DNA of 64,000 bases from Sycon ciliatum (GCF_964019385.1 NC_088649.1:22970424-23034423), one strand, 5' to 3'; counted from the first letter of the stretch, positions 21,553 to 32,787 are shown. Numbers and translations: made by a program. Notes: generated from the sequence alone by a model not told the origin.

Positions 21553-22210
21553 ACATTGTATTGATTTAAGTATACATTTAGCCTATTCCACTGCTAGGAA
21601 CGCTGCTTGGGGTTCGTCGGCCTAGCGTTCTGAACAAATCTTGCTTTTCTTTCACTCACTCACCCACTCACTAACTCCACTCCAACGCACTTGCTAACCT
21701 AGCTCTCTACTAGCTCTCTATCTCTTTCCCTCCCTCTTTCTACTATTCTAGAACCCACACACAATCTTTCTTCTCTCCCAAGGGTGCGCGTTGGATGCCT
21801 TGGTCACGAGACTACTCGTGGAGGGAGCGTAATTCGCATCACCTGCACGGCTTTTATAGCACCTACACGCCCTTTGTAGTCGATTATGTTCTCTTACGTT
21901 CTATATACATGTAGGTATGTACACTTTCACAGGAAATAATTTTGCTTTGGGTTTTGAAAACATTTAGGTTAAGAATGACCTGATTGTATATTCTCCGATG
22001 GACGTGTATGTACTAGAATTTGTACTTATCAGTATATTGTTCAGAATCTCTGTGGTTTCAGCCTTTCACCCTCGTCAAGCGAGAGCTTGCAGTAATCGTT
22101 TGTGCCAAGAGATGTTTGTGCTATCTCACATTGTCATTTAATCTAAAATTAAATCTGGCCGGATTTGCGACCGCGTCACCTGACGTGTTTAGGAACACAT
22201 CAAGCAAATA
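21553..22210 (+). other. 3' flank of kelch copy 3
   Basis: Same downstream block as the other copies, up to the 'tctgtggtttcagcc' motif and the start of the distal flank. The AATAAA site of copy 5 is not preserved (reads TACTAGAATT). No gene. Confidence 0.65.
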
Positions 22211-23301
22211 AATTCGCATCGGCGGACCACCACCTCGCACATATATCCATAGTGTCGAATGCAAACCTCACAAGTGAGTCAGGGGAAAGGGGATAAGTCT
22301 CTCAACAAGCGGGCGTATAAAGGCTCTATAACCCATACACCTCATCCTTGTTTCCCTCACACCGAGCAAGTGAGTACCCAGCTCATCGTGGGTGTTGGCA
22401 CAGTTCATTGCATGTAGAGTGGTACTCGCCCGAATCACCACGATTGAGAGAGCACTAAACACACTCCCTATTACCAGCGGAGGTTTGACCTTGGAACCTC
22501 ATTAGTCGCAGGAAAGCCTACAAACCAATCGGCGTTACGCGTTGGTCTGATTGCTACGAACCGGACCGTTGACGGGATAGCACCTTTGCCAGCACACAGC
22601 CCAACCTTGCGCACAACGTCTGAAATATCCCTGTTTATCGATCAACAACTCTGCGCCTTGTGAAGGGCTCCGGCTTTCCTCAAGTCATTTTCCCAAGCAG
22701 GATTTGGTGATATTTGCGGGAGATTCGAATCAGGACTGGTGCTGCTGGTGTAGGGACCATGGTGAGAGGCGACTGTGCTATCCACGCGGATCTAACATCT
22801 CCCGTGTAAGAGTGTGACTGCGATTGCTGCATCACAGCAAAGTGCCTCTTCCGTGGTTCATGCTTGCCAGTGCTGAAAGCCACATTAACATTCTCAGTAT
22901 GGACTGCTTGACGGTGAGATTCATTACACGCTCTTGATGCTCATGCATTGTCACCTACAGCATGTCTCACACATAACCAAGCCCAGAACGAACAAATAGC
23001 AGCCGGGGTGGGAAGAATTTCCCCAGATATTGGACTGTGTTCACAGCCAAATTTAGCTCCATAGGAAACTAAGCTAAACTAAGCTGTGTGCACAGCCATT
23101 TTTAACTCCCTCCGTACTAAACTGGTTTCACTGCCATTTTAGTTCCCACCGTGTAAGCCCGTGTTCAGAGCCATTTTCGGCTCATATGCTTGCTGTTGAG
23201 GTTACCCCTGTCCATATTTTGTCATTACAAGAGGTTTGGGTACGCTAGACAAGTAGACATAAAAAATTAAAAAATTAAATTCGACGGGTTCGCGTACGGG
23301 G
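22211..23301. other. Mixed spacer between kelch copies 3 and 4
   Basis: 22211-22540 is unassigned. 22541-22830 is a diverged piece of the unit distal flank (gattgctacgaaccggacc). 22840-23040 is a piece of the flank around LINE insertions (gactgcttgacggtgag). 23050-23190 is a short stretch of the 40 bp minisatellite. No gene. Confidence 0.55.
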
Positions 23302-23786
23302 TAGGCCTTGACGGATTATGCTAATATTTTCGTGAAAATAATTATGCTTTTCGCATTGCTGAAAAAATTGCAGAATTATGCTATTTTTATGCTAAACGTT
23401 ATACATATTATGCCGCATTATGCTCACATATGCTGCTAATGTATATGATGGTTCTGTGCAAAATAACAGGGGAATATTTTTGTAGAGGGCGCTGTACTGT
23501 AGTAGCAAAAGTTCAATGGGGTCAACGCACCGTCCGACCTAGCTACGACCGTCACTGATTGTAGTGGACTGGACATGTTATCAAGGGAGTCGTAAACCTA
23601 CGACTTCCTGATGCATCAACTTGTACTTGTATTTGTAGAACATGTACAACTGTATGGAATTTGATGCGAACAGGCGGATTATTCCAATTTATGCGATTCG
23701 TATGCAATTTGCCTCGAATTATGCGACTATTCGATTTTGGTAGGAATTATGCGAAAAATTATGCTAGCAGAATCCGTCAAGGCCTA
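23302..23786. mobile_element. hAT-type MITE with 8-bp target duplication
   Basis: The TIR TAGGCCTTGACGGATT is inverted at the right end (AATCCGTCAAGGCCTA). It is flanked by GTACGGGG at 23294-23301 and 23787-23794. An 8-bp duplication and a TAGG-type terminus fit the hAT superfamily. The interior is rich in ATTATGC/GCATAAT motifs and has no ORF. Confidence 0.85.
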
Positions 23787-23901
23787 GTACGGGGCAGGTC
23801 AAGAACAAGTTGTTGTTGATTTTTATTTTACTTCGCAAGGCCAAACGAGCAATGGTGCCCAATTCTATGGAAGCGAATTTCAAAAGGGAGAGAGCTACGG
23901 G

Positions 23902-23937
<36 letters not shown>

Positions 23938-24190
23938 GAGGGGGGGGGGAGGGAGGGAGATGATAAGCCATTTTGCAGCGTCAACAGGGCGATTCTGCAG
24001 TGTCAATAGAGCGATTTTGAAGCGTCAACAGAGGGAACATAAAGAGGTCATAAGCGCACAAGCACGCAGAGAAGAGTAAATGACAAGGAGTCGTATAACT
24101 CCCTGGTCAGGAGCCACCTTTGCGCTTCCGTGGGACGCCACCACCCTATGATCAGGCGTCAGATGCGGCGCCTACACAAAAAGACATGGC
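23787..24190. repeat. Spacer with (GA)n microsatellite
   Basis: A (GA)n/(G)n tract lies at about 23898-23960. The rest is unassigned. It separates the MITE from the upstream block of kelch copy 4. Purine-run ORFs here are artefacts. Confidence 0.7.
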
Positions 24191-24194
24191 AAAC

Positions 24195-24453
24195 GATATA
24201 TTCTCGCCTTTCACACCGTGAAATACAGACTCTGTCCCTGTGTCGGTTCAAGTTAATTGTTAGCACCTACATTGGTGTATGCTATCACCCTCCTTATCTC
24301 TTACTTTGGTTTCCTATAATAGTTGAATTGTGTTGTAATGTACTTTAGTGCAGCGTAGCTACAAAGTATCAGTGAAGATCTAGTCAGTGTGAAGTGAAAC
24401 ATATAAGCTGTTCGCTACTCAGTCTCACTGCTGCTCCTTCTATTCAGCCAGCC
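24195..24453 (+). promoter_or_regulatory. Conserved upstream block of kelch copy 4
   Basis: Same block as for copies 3 and 5 (CTCGCCTTTC to the start codon), with CTATAATAG near 24313. The gene behind it is broken. Confidence 0.5.
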
Positions 24454-25591
24454 ATGTCTGTTCGTGTGTGGAGGAACCTCTTCCAAATGTGCGTGGAAAC
24501 GGAACATCAGTGGATCATGAGGGCTAGTTGCATAGTCGACTCGACGATCTACACATTGGGTGGGTGCCCTTCCGTTAGTCCAGAGGGAGTTATTCAGTGC
24601 ATACAGGTACCATCGTTAAAGCCTCGTTGTCGACATGATCCAGACCCGGAAAATGACTTCAAATCAGTGCAAATCGAATACCAGCCAGCATGGCTATTAA
24701 CCGATCCTACCCAGCTTTACCTCAGTGCAGCTGCTGCCGTCGGTTCTGATATTTTCTACTTTGGAGGATTTCCAGGAATATATGGAAACCAAACCTATCA
24801 AAATACCGTCGCCCTTCTGAATCCAAGTACACGGACCGTTTTCCAGGTGAACATTCTCGGCAGTTCCCCGACACCGAAGGCGAACGTTGGTATGTGTTCC
24901 AATGTGGAATTGAATGAATGCTATGTGTTTGGTGGAGTTGGGGAGCGTCCCTCACAAACTAAGGGCGTTCAAACCCCAGCATCTTACCTGGAAGTAATTC
25001 CCGGGAGATATATAAACAACGCAGTACATGTGCTGAACACAAGAGATTATGCTAGTACTGGAAGCTGTACGTGGAGAGAGATGCTGTACGCTGGTGATGC
25101 TCCAGACCCTAGATATGGCTCTGCGTTCGCCAGTCGAGACAACATAGCATACGTCTTTGCCGGAGCTTGCAATTCCACTGAGGAATTCAAAATGATCTTC
25201 ATCGATTATATTTGGAATTGGCGGAGTGGAGTGGTGCTTTGCCAGTGACTGGAGAACTGCCTGAAGAGCGAAGTGCTGCTTCTTTGGGTAACCTCCCGCG
25301 ACAGCGCGTCCATGTTAGCGCGGTGCAGTTCAGCACGACCGCCTTAGCGCGAGGCATTTCAGCTCTGTGCCATTTCAGCGCCGTGTCTTGACAGCGCCAA
25401 TGATTTCAGCGCGAAATTTTAAAGCGCAGGACATGTCAGCGCCAATTTCTTCAGCGCAGATTTTTTCCGCGGGAGGCACTTCAGCGCCGTACATGTTAAT
25501 GTACGTACGCCGTACGGGCAGCAATTATAGTGACTATTAGTGTCTATCAATTACTGTTGACAACTTGTACGGGGTATGCTGTCGTCAACTG

Positions 25592-25860
25592 ATGGCATTG
25601 CCATTCCTGCCAGAAGACCAGGTCACAGGCGCCTTCGATTGGTTGGAGGAGATCGCCTCTGATTTAAACCTTCAACAATTGACAGTGGACACAGTGGATT
25701 GAGAATGCTAACGTTCCGATGTCGCTGTGGTGCTGCCCTGGAAGGGACGTCAGGACCAACAACGGTGTTGAGGGATGGCACCATCGATTTAGCCGAAAGG
25801 TGAACACCACCCATCCCAACGTTTGTGCGCTGTTGGAGCAACTGAAGAAGGTACGGAGCT
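25592..25860 (+). pseudogene. MULE transposase C-terminal remnant
   Basis: The frame contains the characteristic RTNNGVEGWHHRF block followed by HPNVCALLEQLKK, typical of the end of MULE transposases found with FLYWCH-type proteins in animals. An upstream part (FLPEDQVTGAFDWL) is in frame but ends at a stop near 25700. The DDE core is missing, so it is non-autonomous. Confidence 0.75.
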
Positions 25861-26349
25861 TCTTGCCGCCAGATGTTGTTGTTGTAGTTTTTGTAGAAGT
25901 TTATTTAACGTCGCACCACAAACAGGCGATTTCGCCTCCTTTGATACATGTGGACGACAGATGCCAGATGCAAGCTGGCCAGCTCATCCCAGTCGGGAAA
26001 GCTTCATACACTCGACTTAACGATCGAGTTCGCGTCCTGGAAGTCAGACGTGCAACTTGGGAAATCACCAATAATTTGAATTTCTTTCCAATGTTGGTCG
26101 ACTTCTTCATTTCTAATCTACGGATTCTCTTGTCATATCGCTATATGCCTACTAAATAATTTCAATAAACTATGTGAAAACAAGGTTGTCAAAGAATCAC
26201 CAAATCCCGCTAGCGAGAGTGCAGACGAGACCACTAATTCCGTGCGTACGACAATGCGCACGATACTCCGTACTATGGTACGCGCGAACGTGCTTCGCGC
26301 TGAAGAAGTGAAGTGCCTGGCGCTGACGGTACCTCACGCTGACAGTACA

Positions 26350-27085
26350 TCTTTTTTTTCTTTTTTTTATTGGGAACACAGCCCTACAAAGAGACATGTG
26401 GAGACAAACACAAGACAAGACACAGGGGATGTAGGGACGACGTGCCGATGTACAGGGAGCAACTCGACCGACCAGGGGTCTCGGCGTTAGCGTTGCAACC
26501 TGGCATCGAAAAAAAGGGGGGGTTGCATGGTCAGGTAGCAAAAATAATAATTTGGTGCGAGAAAGGGGCGCTAGTATTGCACCAAATAATATAAATTAAT
26601 ACGTGTAATGACTAAACCAGAAGGGAAAATGAAGAAAGAGGACAATAATCATAACAAGCAAGTAGTAGTAGAGAGGTAAATACTAAATGGGTCTCAAATC
26701 TCAATATCATCGTCACAGGTACTGTGTGGACCACAGCCATCCCTTTCGGATTAGATCCTTACATACGTTGACCTTGAAGGTTTGGAGGCGTCTTGAATGA
26801 GGCTCGTGAAGCAGGAGGTCCGCAGGCAGGTTGTTCCAGGGTGTGATGGCGAAGAAGGGGAAGGATCGCAGGAGGTAGTCAGGGGCTGTGCGAGGGGTTG
26901 TCCACTTCAGCTGAAAGGCATGGTGCGTCTGACGTGTTTGCCGTGTGCACATGCTAGCTCCGGCAGGGGGCTTGGTTGGTGGCAGCATGGCCTTTACCTG
27001 GGGAGGCCCTGGAATGTAGTGCAGCTTGAACAAGTATGACAGGGCTGCCACCATCCGACGAAGCTGAAGACTTTGGAGGATGGTT
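26350..27085 (-). mobile_element. LINE 3'-terminal fragment nested in the MULE
   Basis: The minus frame to 26713 encodes the C-terminal tail of a LINE polyprotein (YLLRSFPFFAITPWNNLP, then FKVNVCKDLI). The 3' end is the poly-T run on + at 26350-26368. 5'-truncated at about 27085, where the MULE subterminal repeats resume. Confidence 0.75.
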
Positions 27086-27343
27086 CCAGGGATGAAATGC
27101 CTTGCGCTGACATTACCTCGCGCTGAAGTGCCTCGCGCTGACACTACCTCACGCTGAAATGCCTTGCGCTGAAGTGGTCGCGCTGAAATGCCTCGCGCTG
27201 TAGTGGACGCGCTGTCGCGGGATGGAATCCTTCTTTGGCCCCGAGCTCGACGTCCTTACTGGTCCTCTGCGGTGGTTTGTTTTACAATGACACGAGCCGA
27301 AGTTACCTCGATGACATTTTCATCTTTCACACTGACTTACTAC

Positions 27344-27651
27344 AGGCAGGCACAGTGGGTTGGTCAAAGACCATGATTGAGATACGAGAGGTACCTGGTT
27401 CAAGTCCTGCCTGGGAGCGGTTTTTCCAGCCGTGCTGCTACCCACAGTCAACTGGTAACTTGTGGTCAGGCACAAGGGGTACATGGATGCAGCTAATGGG
27501 GTCATTTTCGGCACTTGTGCCAGTGGTTGTGAGACTTACCCACTTACCCCCACCGTTAGGCGCTGCATCTGCCGCTAGGGTTTATCGGGTGTTACCGGCC
27601 GTCGTGAGTTCCCTTCGGGCAGGAACACGATAATTTACTTTTTTACTTTTT
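27344..27651 (+). mobile_element. SINE family S1, copy 2
   Basis: Starts AGGCAGGCACAGTGGG with box B GGTTCAAGTCC near 27390 and ends in a TTTACTTTTT-type tail. It sits inside blade 5 of kelch copy 4 between 'ttacta' and 'ctatgctgg', giving a short CTA duplication. About 75% similar by eye to copies 1 and 3. Confidence 0.8.
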
Positions 27652-27956
27652 GCTATGCTGGTATGGCGTGAACACGTCACACATCCAGCCAACATCGGAG
27701 GCACGGTTTGCACATTACTCATGCCAGGATCTCATTGGTGACGTGTATATTGTAGGAGGTGCCAAGTCGCCCCACAATATCGATCGTCAGAGTGCGTACG
27801 GAACCGCTGTCCTTAGAGAATCTTGCTTTGCAGGTGGTTGCAGGCATAGCGACTTCAGAAGAAGTTGAAAGCTTGAGAGTCCTGTTACGCAGCCGTTTGC
27901 GTAAGATTCGAACGCAGCCATGCAGTACCTGCAGTCCCCCTCACGCCTGTAAGTAG

Positions 27957-28419
27957 TCATGGTATTGAGAGATGTATACATTTTGCCTAACGATATTCCA
28001 CTGCAGGAACGCTGCTGGTGGTTCGTCGGCCTAGCTTTCTGAAGAAATTTGGATTTTCATTTTTTTTTTCACTCACTCATCCACTCACTCCACTCCAACG
28101 CACTTGCTAACCGAGCTCTCTACCTCTTTCCCACCTTCTTTCTACCTTTCTAGAACCCACCCACAATCTCTTTTCTCTCCCCAGGGTGCGCGTTGGACGC
28201 CTTGGTCACGAGTCCACTGGTGGAGGGAGTGTACTTTTGCTCACCTGAACGGCATTTATAACACCTACACGGCCTTTGTAGTCGATTATGTTCGTTGGTG
28301 TCGTTTTTGTTGTTCTCTTACGTTCTATATACATGTAGGCATGTGTATTTTCACAGGAAATAACTTTGCTTTGGGTTTTGAAAGCATTGAGGTTAAGAAT
28401 GACCTGATTACACATTCTT
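27957..28419 (+). other. 3' flank of kelch copy 4
   Basis: Standard downstream block of the family, interrupted at 28420 by the LTR element. It contains TATATACATGTAGGCATGTG. No gene. Confidence 0.7.
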
Positions 28420-28583
28420 TGTGAGCGGTGTGCTATACACACGTCCTACCGTGACACTTGACACAATCATCATCATACTTTACACTATAATTATGCAGTA
28501 GCACCTGTATTGCTGTAGTGGTTTTTAGAGGGCTTCTGATTGTTGATGAAGGCAGAGTTATCCTGGACAATACAACCGTCTCA
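28420..28583 (+). mobile_element. 5' LTR
   Basis: 164 bp, begins TGTGAGCGGTGTGC and ends ACCGTCTCA. Matches 31483-31641 apart from scattered substitutions and small indels. Confidence 0.9.
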
Positions 28584-28584
28584 C

Positions 28585-28629
28585 TGGTGGCAGCGGTGGG
28601 ATTCGAACCCACGCCTCCGGAGAGACTAG
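28585..28629 (+). promoter_or_regulatory. Primer-binding site, complementary to tRNA-Leu 3' half
   Basis: TGGTGGCAGCGGTGGGATTC and the next 25 bases are the complement of the 3' end of a tRNA: CCA, acceptor strand, T-arm (TTCGAAT loop) and the long variable arm typical of tRNA-Leu. Usual primer sites use about 18 nt; this one extends about 45 nt into the tRNA. Confidence 0.8.
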
Positions 28630-28636
28630 ACTTTCT

Positions 28637-31467
28637 TTGAAGGAGGTGCGGGACAAAGTCGAGTACCTCATTCAACAGGGACTGATCCGGGAGTCTACTT
28701 CGCCATGGGCTGCTCCAATAGTGGCTGCTCGGCGCAAGAATGGCCGACTGAGACTGGCAATGGACTACCGAAGGCTAAGCGCAGACAGTCATGCCCAGCA
28801 GCACCCACTGCCTCTGATACACGACTTGGTAGATCAGTTGACTGAAGCGCAGTTCTTCTCCATGGTTGACTTGAAATCCGGCTACTATCAATTGCCCATG
28901 CGTCGTGAGGAAGCGGCCAAGACTGCCTTCATATTAATGGACTGGTCAGGGCACCCCGTTTGGCCTGTCGGGAGCCCCGGCGACCATTCAGCGTCTGATG
29001 TCAGCGATTCTGGGCGAACTCAATTTGACGGCTGCGCTATGCTACCTAGACGACGTGCTGGTATGGGGGCACAGCTGGACGGAACACAACAGCCGGTTGC
29101 GGGAGGTGCTCAGTAAACTCAGGTCGGCTGGTGTACTGCTGAACCCCGAGAAATGCTGTTTCGGTGTGCGGTGTTCAGTGCTGGATCCCAGGCATGGCGA
29201 CCATTGCAAAACCGCTGTACGAAATGATGAAGGGTCCTCGCAGCAGGCTGCTGCAATTGAGTGAGAAGGCAAGTTTAGCATTTGAGACGCTAAAGCGACA
29301 GGTCGCCTCAGCGCTAGTTTTGCACTTACCGGACCTGAAGAGGCCGTTCATACTAGTAAGGGATGCATCGGACATCGGTACCGGTGCAATGCTGGCACAG
29401 CGACGAGACGGCAAGCATCTAGCGCCGGTAGCGTTCTTCCACCACACATTGACGCAGGCAAAGAGGAACTACCCTGTCACGGACCGTGAGCTCCTGGCAG
29501 TGATCCTGGCCATCAAGAAGTTTAGGGTCTATCTCTCCGGCCAGCCATTTGATCTTATCACCGACCACGCAGCACTCAAATGGATCAACAGCCTGGCGAT
29601 GGATGAGATCCATGGGCGACGTGCACAAGGGCTGGATTATCCACAACAGTTCCCGATGAGACCCATCCACAGGCCAGGAACTTCACCCGAACTGAGTATG
29701 GCGGATTATTTGTCCCAGATTGGGCACGCCGAGCTACCAAAAGTCATGCAGTGCCTAAGCGTGCAGCAGGAGGATAGTAAGAATGACAACATGCACCGGC
29801 TCACCACACTCTTCTCCATCCAGGAACTGACCGAAGCGCAGCACAAGTGTCCAGCGCTAGGCCGGGTGATGAGGGAGCTGAGGGAGCCGGGCTCAGTGGG
29901 CTCGCTGGAGGAGGAATCTAAGTGCATCCTGAGGAAGAGGGCACGACTGAGGATCGGCACGGATGGAGTCCTGCGCTACTCGGAGTCGAAGGGCAGATCT
30001 AAGAAAGAGAAGCCACTGGGTCGGAGGAAAATCCAGGTGGTGATTCTACCCTGTTCATTGCGCCGGAAGTTCCTAGAGCTGGTGCATGATGCACCACTCA
30101 GTGGTCATATGGGCCGAAACAGGACGAACGACCGCATTCGGGACATAGTGTGGTGGCCCTTCATGTCAGAAGATGTGGCAACGTACGTGAGAGGATGCGC
30201 GGCTTGTCAGCGGCACAAGTGCCCCAAACATCCGGACAAGGCGGAGCTGCAGAAGACGGATATACCCGCAGCACCTTTGGCACGGATACAGGTTGATTTC
30301 GTTGGCCCGTTTCAGCCGTCTGTGCCGGATCAGTTTTGCTATATCTTGGCCGTACAAGATGTATTGATGCGATACGAGATACTTATCCCTACAGCAGACG
30401 CCACGGCAGAGACGGCAGCGCAGGCCCTACTAGAGCATTGGGTTATGGTGTTCGACATACCAGTGACCATCCAGAACGACCGTGGCTCACACTTCACAGG
30501 AACTGTGTTTCGGGAAATGTGCTCAACCATAGGCATTCGGCAGGCATTGAGCAGCCCAAACCGTGCCCAGTCTAATGGTCAGGTCGGACGACAGAATCAA
30601 CTGATCGATAATGTGCGCTGTGTGTGTGATGACAACCCAGCGGCATGGCCAGAGGCAGTGCGTTCCGTACAGTATGCGCACAACACGTTAAAGTATGCTA
30701 CTACCGGCTGCTGTCCATACGAACTCCTGTTCCATCAGCACCCGAACAGACCAGAACAGTTTGCAGTACCACAACCAACAGGACAGCGACCATCACGTGC
30801 GGTGGAATGAATGGACAGAGTTTTCCGACAGGTGAAGCGCCGGATAAGCGATGCTCAGGAGGCCAGGAGGGTGAGAGTTGGCGGGAAGGCGAGGTGTCGA
30901 TGTGCTGTTGGTGACACCGTGAGAATCAAGCTCCAACCTGCACAGCGCACGAAAGGAAATCTTCACGCACACCAGTCTGATTTGTATACAGTTGTGCACA
31001 GGACTCGCAATACCTACCTGGTGAAGCCTTGCGGACCCAATGCCCTTACTCGCACGCTACAGCGACACTACAATGAGCTAGAGGCCGCACCCTCTCAGCG
31101 GTTGAGCTGGGAGCACAGTAGCAGCACCCACGAAACGGGGACGGAGGGGGAGCTTGACGTTTCTCCAAGTGGAGCTGCCCAGGAGACAATCCCGATTCGC
31201 AGGAGTGGAAGAGTTAGACGGCCAACAAAGTTTCTGGCAGTAAACCCCCGGCGGGTCCGGTATGGATCAAGCTCAGCCTGTAGTGGTGCCGAAGCGGATG
31301 CGTCGGACGATACGAGAGTGCGGGGGAGGTCTGACTGTGATCTGAGATGCTTGGTGGCGAACCAGGCAGGTCACATGAATGCTGGGTGGGAGGCGGGCTG
31401 GCGCGGGAACACTTTCTTTGAGTCGGCATGGTGTGCCTCAATTTTGAGTTGGTGTTCATATTGTTGA
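28637..31467 (+). pseudogene. Ty3/gypsy pol remnant (RT, RNase H, integrase)
   Basis: Reverse transcriptase begins at about 28640 (LIQQGLIRES, FSMVDLKSGYYQL). A frameshift lies near 28945, and the YLDD catalytic box is in the second frame near 29040. RNase H follows (FILVRDASDIGTGAML, ITDHAALKW near 29570). Integrase has a zinc-binding HHCC module (about 30085-30220) and the first two acidic catalytic positions (VDFVGP, QNDRGSHF). The third motif reads SNGQVGR, so the expected catalytic Glu is Gly. An in-frame TGA at 30808-30810 separates the integrase C-terminal tail, which extends to 31467. The reading frame is broken at least three times. No envelope gene. Confidence 0.9.
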
Positions 31468-31482
31468 GTTTGAGTGGGGGAG

Positions 31483-31641
31483 TGTGAGCGGTGTGCTTTA
31501 CACACCTCCTACGTGACACTTGACACAATCATCATCATACTTTACACTATATGCATTAGCACCTGTATTGCTGTACTGGTATTTAGAGGGCTTCTGATTG
31601 TTGATGAACTCAGAGTTATCCTGGACAATACAACCGTCTCA
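31483..31641 (+). mobile_element. 3' LTR
   Basis: 159 bp, TG...CA ends, partner of 28420-28583. The two differ by several substitutions and indels (e.g. 'ataattatgcagtagc' versus 'atatgcattagc'), so the insertion is not recent. Confidence 0.9.
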
Positions 31642-31850
31642 ACGTGTATGGATTATATTTTTCACTCATCTGTACCTCGTTCAGAATCTCTGCGGTTTGA
31701 GCCATTCACCCTCGTGAAGTGAGAGTTTGCAGTAATGGTTTGTGCCAAGAGATGTTGTTGCTATCGTACGTTATCTTTCTGTTCTTGTAATCTAACCAGA
31801 AGATGAAGTAAAGTTAGAGGAATAATGACAAGTGATCCTGTTGTACAGTT
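31642..31850 (+). repeat. Distal flank of kelch copy 4 unit (resumes at 36601)
   Basis: Continues the unit flank (tctgcggtttgagcc ... agtgatcctgttgta), then breaks. The continuation taggtaaactgttatacagg is at 36601, so 31850-36600 is inserted DNA. Confidence 0.75.
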
Positions 31851-32200
31851 TATTATCTCTCCTTTATTCACTTCTTTCGAAGGCGATAAGCCAGACCCAC
31901 CGGGAAATATTTCCATGGGTGGGACAGCAAAAAGAAAGTGAAAAAAATAAATAAATAACTAAATAAAACCTAAAAACCAAAGGGACAAGAAATAGTTGAA
32001 GGAAGAGGAAGAAAGGAAAGAAACTCAATCCGAACTCCAACATCAAAACAATAATACAGAATTTGCAGCGACAGGCAAAATACATCAACCAATGAAGGGA
32101 GTAACAAAGGAAATATCAGCCTTTATCAGTCGTTATTCAAGTCTCTTAGCTATTGAACATGCAAACGCAGCAGAGGTGCATCTACATGTTAAGGATAGTT
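31851..32200 (-). repeat. Retroposon 3' end, unclassified
   Basis: On minus it ends with AATAAAGGAG-like sequence at about 31860 preceded by CCCACC/GGTGGG pairs. Short AAATAAATAAAT tract near 31945. No protein domain recognised. Confidence 0.35.
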
Positions 32201-32221
32201 ATTATTATTATTATTATTTTT

Positions 32222-32285
32222 TTTTTTATATTTTCCCGTTTGTCTCTTCCCCTCAAACCAGCTAATATTATTATTATTATTATGA
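32222..32285 (+). mobile_element. tRNA-SINE family S2, tail-only fragment
   Basis: Contains the S2 3' region (TTTTCCCGTTTGTCTCTTCC, CTCAAACCAG) and an (ATT)n tail, without the tRNA-like head. Confidence 0.65.
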
Positions 32286-32425
32286 CGACTACACCATAGC
32301 TCAGTGGTTAGAGCATCGCTGGCTACAAGCGAGGGTCCCTGGTTCGAGTCCTGGTGGTGGCAGTCACTTTTTTCTTCAGACTTTTCCCGTTTGTCTCTTT
32401 CCCTCAAACCAGTCAATATTTTATG
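32284..32425 (+). mobile_element. tRNA-derived SINE family S2, copy 1
   Basis: The head has box A TAGCTCAGTGGTTAGAG and box B GGTTCGAGTCC. Then a 3' body CAGACTTTTCCCGTTTGTC and CAAACCAGTCAATATT. It resembles a tRNA, but the anticodon loop has G at position 33 and would read CTA, so it is not a working tRNA. Confidence 0.8.
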
Positions 32426-32562
32426 ACTTGGGGCTCCCCGCGTGCTAGTTTGTACGTGAAGTGTGTGGGTTACAGTGAGGGCTGCGTCCCACCCGCCTGT
32501 GTGGATTCACAGGAAGTGTGAGTTACGAAGTCTGAAGAAAATGTTGAACGGCCTCTGCTGGG

Positions 32563-32697
32563 ATGACGACTACACCATAGCTCAGTGGTTAGAGCATCGC
32601 TGGCTACAAGCGAGGGTCCCTGGTTCGAGTCCTGGTGGTGGCAGTCAATTTTTTCTTCAGACTTTTCCCGTTTGTCTCTTTCCCTCAAACCAGTCAA

Positions 32698-32786
<89 letters not shown>
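32563..32786 (+). mobile_element. tRNA-derived SINE family S2, copy 2 with (ATT)n tail
   Basis: Nearly identical to the copy at 32284, followed by about 28 ATT repeats (32700-32786). The repeat is best read as the expanded SINE tail. Long Ile/Asn/Leu homopolymer ORFs here are artefacts. Confidence 0.85.

Positions 32787-32787
<1 letters not shown>

Larger units (their letters stand above)
25288..27229 (+). mobile_element. MULE (Mutator-like) element with subterminal repeat arrays
   Basis: The target duplication CTTCTTTGG is at 25279-25287 and 27230-27238. The TIR core is CCCGCGACAGCGCGTCCA, inverted at the right end. Both ends, and an inner block at about 26285-26345, carry arrays of the motif TTCAGCGC (or GCGCTGAA) every 15-20 bp, the pattern expected of transposase binding sites. 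The 9-bp duplication and the internal transposase remnant support Mutator superfamily. A LINE 3' fragment is nested inside. Confidence 0.85.
24454..27956 (+). pseudogene. Kelch-repeat gene copy 4, split by two insertions
   Basis: Coding pieces are 24454-25287, 27230-27343 and about 27652-27956. A one-base deletion near 25190 (gaattcaaaatgatc) already breaks the frame in blade 4. A MULE-like element with a 9-bp target duplication (25288-27229) and a SINE (27344-27651) then interrupt blade 5. Near 27780 about 11 bases are missing (cacaatatcgatcg). The rest follows the family closely up to the terminal residues. A nested stack of insertions in a dead copy. Confidence 0.9.
28420..31641 (+). mobile_element. 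Ty3/gypsy-type LTR retrotransposon, gag-less and inactive
   Basis: Short LTRs (about 160 bp) flank a pol region. A tRNA-complementary segment follows the 5' LTR directly, and GAGTGGGGGAG precedes the 3' LTR as the polypurine tract. Domain order reverse transcriptase - RNase H - integrase fits Ty3/gypsy. Gag and protease are missing altogether. The flanks match the empty site near 21990-22010 of the kelch unit with a few bases lost and no clear target duplication. Confidence 0.9.

Noticed and set aside
23764-24079. Arg/Glu- or Ser/Leu-repeat ORFs
   Set aside because: Translation of a (GA)n microsatellite on both strands.
28585-28629. tRNA-Leu gene
   Set aside because: Only the antisense of the 3' half is present, directly after an LTR ending in CA; it is the primer-binding site.
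32284-32366. Functional tRNA gene
   Set aside because: Good A and B boxes, but the anticodon loop has G33 and would read CTA, the acceptor stem is imperfect, and a duplicate with the same 3' SINE body is 280 bp away.
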